Positions 62,627 through 64,000 of a stretch of DNA of 64,000 nucleotides are shown piece by piece (position 1 is the stretch's first letter; every line of letters begins with the position of its first letter). The notes below the pieces were generated by a model that saw nothing but the letters and a program-made list of their open reading frames with translations, was not told the origin of the DNA and did no database searches. Position numbers and translations under genes: made by a program. Origin of the DNA: Lutibacter sp. (GTDB lineage Bacteria > Bacteroidota > Bacteroidia > Flavobacteriales > Flavobacteriaceae); NCBI RefSeq assembly GCF_016342705.1, contig NZ_JAEINV010000007.1, positions 124,001 through 188,000 on the forward strand, given 5' to 3'.

Positions 62627-64000
62627 ATGAAAACGATTATAAATTTTAAATTAATGAAATTGAGTAGAATAAAATCAAAATTACTCTTATTTTTTGTGCT
62701 TTCAGCAACATTTGCAAATGCACAAGAACTAACATTAAAACAAGCACACGATTTAATGTTATCTGAAAATGGAGAAGTAAAAGCTTCCAATTTTGAAGTA
62801 AAAGCAATGGAAGAAGAACATAAAGCAACTAAAGGCTTGCGATTGCCAACAGTTGGTGTTTCTGGCACTTATTTACATTTAGATGAAGATATTGCTGTAG
62901 ACTTAAATACGCAGCGTAATATGGTTGGAGGTTTATTAAGTATTCCAGATCCAGCAGCAGTTTTAGGAGATTGGAATTTAACCTTACAAGAAAAAAACTT
63001 AGGATTTGCAACTGCAGATATTTCAATGCCAATATTTGCAGGTGGAAAAATAAACGCTGCTAATAAAGCTTCAGAAATTAAATTAGAGCTAACAGAAACA
63101 AAACATCAAATTAAACAAGACGAGCTAACCATAAATTTAATTAATTACTTTTTTAAGTTGAAATTAGCTAAAGAAGCCGTTCAATTAAGGCAAGAAGTTT
63201 ACGATGTAATTTTATTACATAATAATCAGGCAAATAAGTTTTTTGAAAATGGTTTAATTCCAGAAGTAGAAACCTTAAATGCAAAAGTTGCCTTGTCAAA
63301 TGCTAATAGAGAATTACTTGCCGCTAAAAAAGACGTGGCTTTAGCAACTACAGCTGTTCAAAATTTAATTGGAATAAATGCTATTGAAGGTTTTTCAAGC
63401 AAATTTAATGAGCCAACATTTGTAAAACCATTGAAAGAATTTCAAGACGATATGTTAACTGAAAATCAACAATTAAAAACTATTGAAAAAAATCATGAAT
63501 TGGCAGAAGTTGGTGTAAAGGTTGAAAACAGTGACTATTTTCCTAAAGTTGGTGTTATGGGAAAGTATGTGCTTTGGAAAGATAATTTGCCATTGGTTGA
63601 TACAAAATGGTTTGTTGGAGTAGGAGTTGAGTGGGAATTGTTTAATGGTTTTCAAAGAGAGCATAAAATAAAAGCTTCAAAATATAAAATTCAGCAAGTT
63701 GAAGAATTTGATAAACAAGCCCGGCTAAATTTAACAACGTATACAGAAAAATTATACAATACTATGCAAAAGGAATTGGAACAATACGAAAGTTTAAATG
63801 CCGATGAAATATTTGCCAAAAAATTAAAATTTATGCGCACTCGTGCTTTTGAAGAAGGCACAGGAACTTCTTTAGAAGTAGTAGACGCAACATTGAAATT
63901 ATCTGAAATACAATTACATAAAATAAAAGCCTTATACGAGTATAACGTTGCTTATGGTGAGCTAATGGTACTTACCGGTAAAACAGCATCTTTCTTAAAT
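62627..64000 (+). CDS. TolC-family outer-membrane efflux protein (cut by window end)
   Basis: The frame from ATG 62627 stays open to the window end (458 codons). It has a signal peptide (KSKLLLFFVLSATFANAQ), then two copies of the alpha-helical TolC repeat with long coiled helices (LTLKQAHDLMLSENGEVKASN; FENGLIPEVETLNAKVAL) and barrel parts (ISMPIFAGGKINAANKA; VGVEWELFNGFQREHKIKAS). TolC forms the outer-membrane duct of an efflux pump or type I secretion system. ATG 62654 is an alternative start. Its position directly after the TetR gene suggests a regulated pump whose membrane-fusion and inner-membrane genes lie beyond the window. Confidence 0.9.
   Translation, partial: MKTIINFKLMKLSRIKSKLLLFFVLSATFANAQELTLKQAHDLMLSENGEVKASNFEVKAMEEEHKATKGLRLPTVGVSGTYLHLDEDIAVDLNTQRNMVGGLLSIPDPAAVLGDWNLTLQEKNLGFATADISMPIFAGGKINAANKASEIKLELTETKHQIKQDELTINLINYFFKLKLAKEAVQLRQEVYDVILLHNNQANKFFENGLIPEVETLNAKVALSNANRELLAAKKDVALATTAVQNLIGINAIEGFSSKFNEPTFVKPLKEFQDDMLTENQQLKTIEKNHELAEVGVKVENSDYFPKVGVMGKYVLWKDNLPLVDTKWFVGVGVEWELFNGFQREHKIKASKYKIQQVEEFDKQARLNLTTYTEKLYNTMQKELEQYESLNADEIFAKKLKFMRTRAFEEGTGTSLEVVDATLKLSEIQLHKIKALYEYNVAYGELMVLTGKTASFLN

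Overview
The window is AT-rich chromosomal DNA from a member of the Bacteroidota, most likely a marine or freshwater flavobacterium (family Flavobacteriaceae). The evidence is the recurrent -7 promoter box TAnnTTTG, several TTG/GTG starts, many SPII lipoproteins and -AQ signal peptides, and family-typical genes: a cyclophilin-FKBP fusion, the rlmD-DUF6452-DUF6048 cluster, an outer-membrane beta-barrel protein with a carboxypeptidase-regulatory domain, PD40-OmpA proteins, a GH92 lipoprotein and a Bacteroidota-type ABC-F protein. Genus cannot be fixed from the sequence. No rRNA, tRNA, CRISPR array, prophage or complete insertion sequence was recognised.

Layout. 0-9.9 kb is a housekeeping block: an Smr-domain tail, cysteine desulfurase, mannose-6-phosphate isomerase, murB, an aminotransferase, an aspartyl-protease/PDZ protein, a DUF1573 protein and valS. 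9.9-18.7 kb is the least compact part. It holds REP-like palindromes, a 1219-residue CheB-CheR-PAS-histidine kinase with a partner receiver protein, a second PAS histidine kinase, a C-terminal fragment of an FAD/Fe-S oxidase (a paralogue of the complete gene at 19853-22750), a DUF4861 gene broken by a frameshift and a nonsense codon, and a short orphan gene. 18.7-44 kb returns to dense coding: envelope lipoproteins, the FAD/Fe-S dehydrogenase, an M14 peptidase, a CsaA-like protein, a giant PD40-repeat-OmpA protein, an outer-membrane barrel, DinB/TPR genes, peptidyl-prolyl isomerase, a tricorn-like protease, nucleoside phosphorylase, a SUI1-like factor and rlmD.

44-57.3 kb holds cytochrome c, ornithine aminotransferase, a DEAD-box helicase, a thioredoxin-fold lipoprotein, an ABC-F factor, an ECF sigma / anti-sigma / periplasmic-protein operon, a conserved uncharacterised protein and a three-subunit proton-translocating transhydrogenase (pntAa-pntAb-pntB). 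57.6-64 kb holds an MBL-fold hydrolase and the operon pentapeptide protein - GH92 mannosidase - methyltransferase. This operon is divergent from a TetR-TolC operon that runs off the window, and the intergenic region between them carries two palindromes.

Two small genes not usually called were found by reading the gaps: a 48-residue lipoprotein (38847-38993) and a 57-residue two-helix membrane protein joined by an ATGA overlap to an oxygenase gene (40296-40469). The most striking structure is in the OmpA protein: seven consecutive units of exactly 267 bp (89 residues) that alternate between two types, giving an exact 534-bp higher-order period. I found no convincing new defence or mobile system. 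The strongest leads are this repeat protein, the decaying 14-18.7 kb zone, the palindromic sites near 15.05, 18.45 and 62.0 kb, and the triple motif in the anti-sigma factor.
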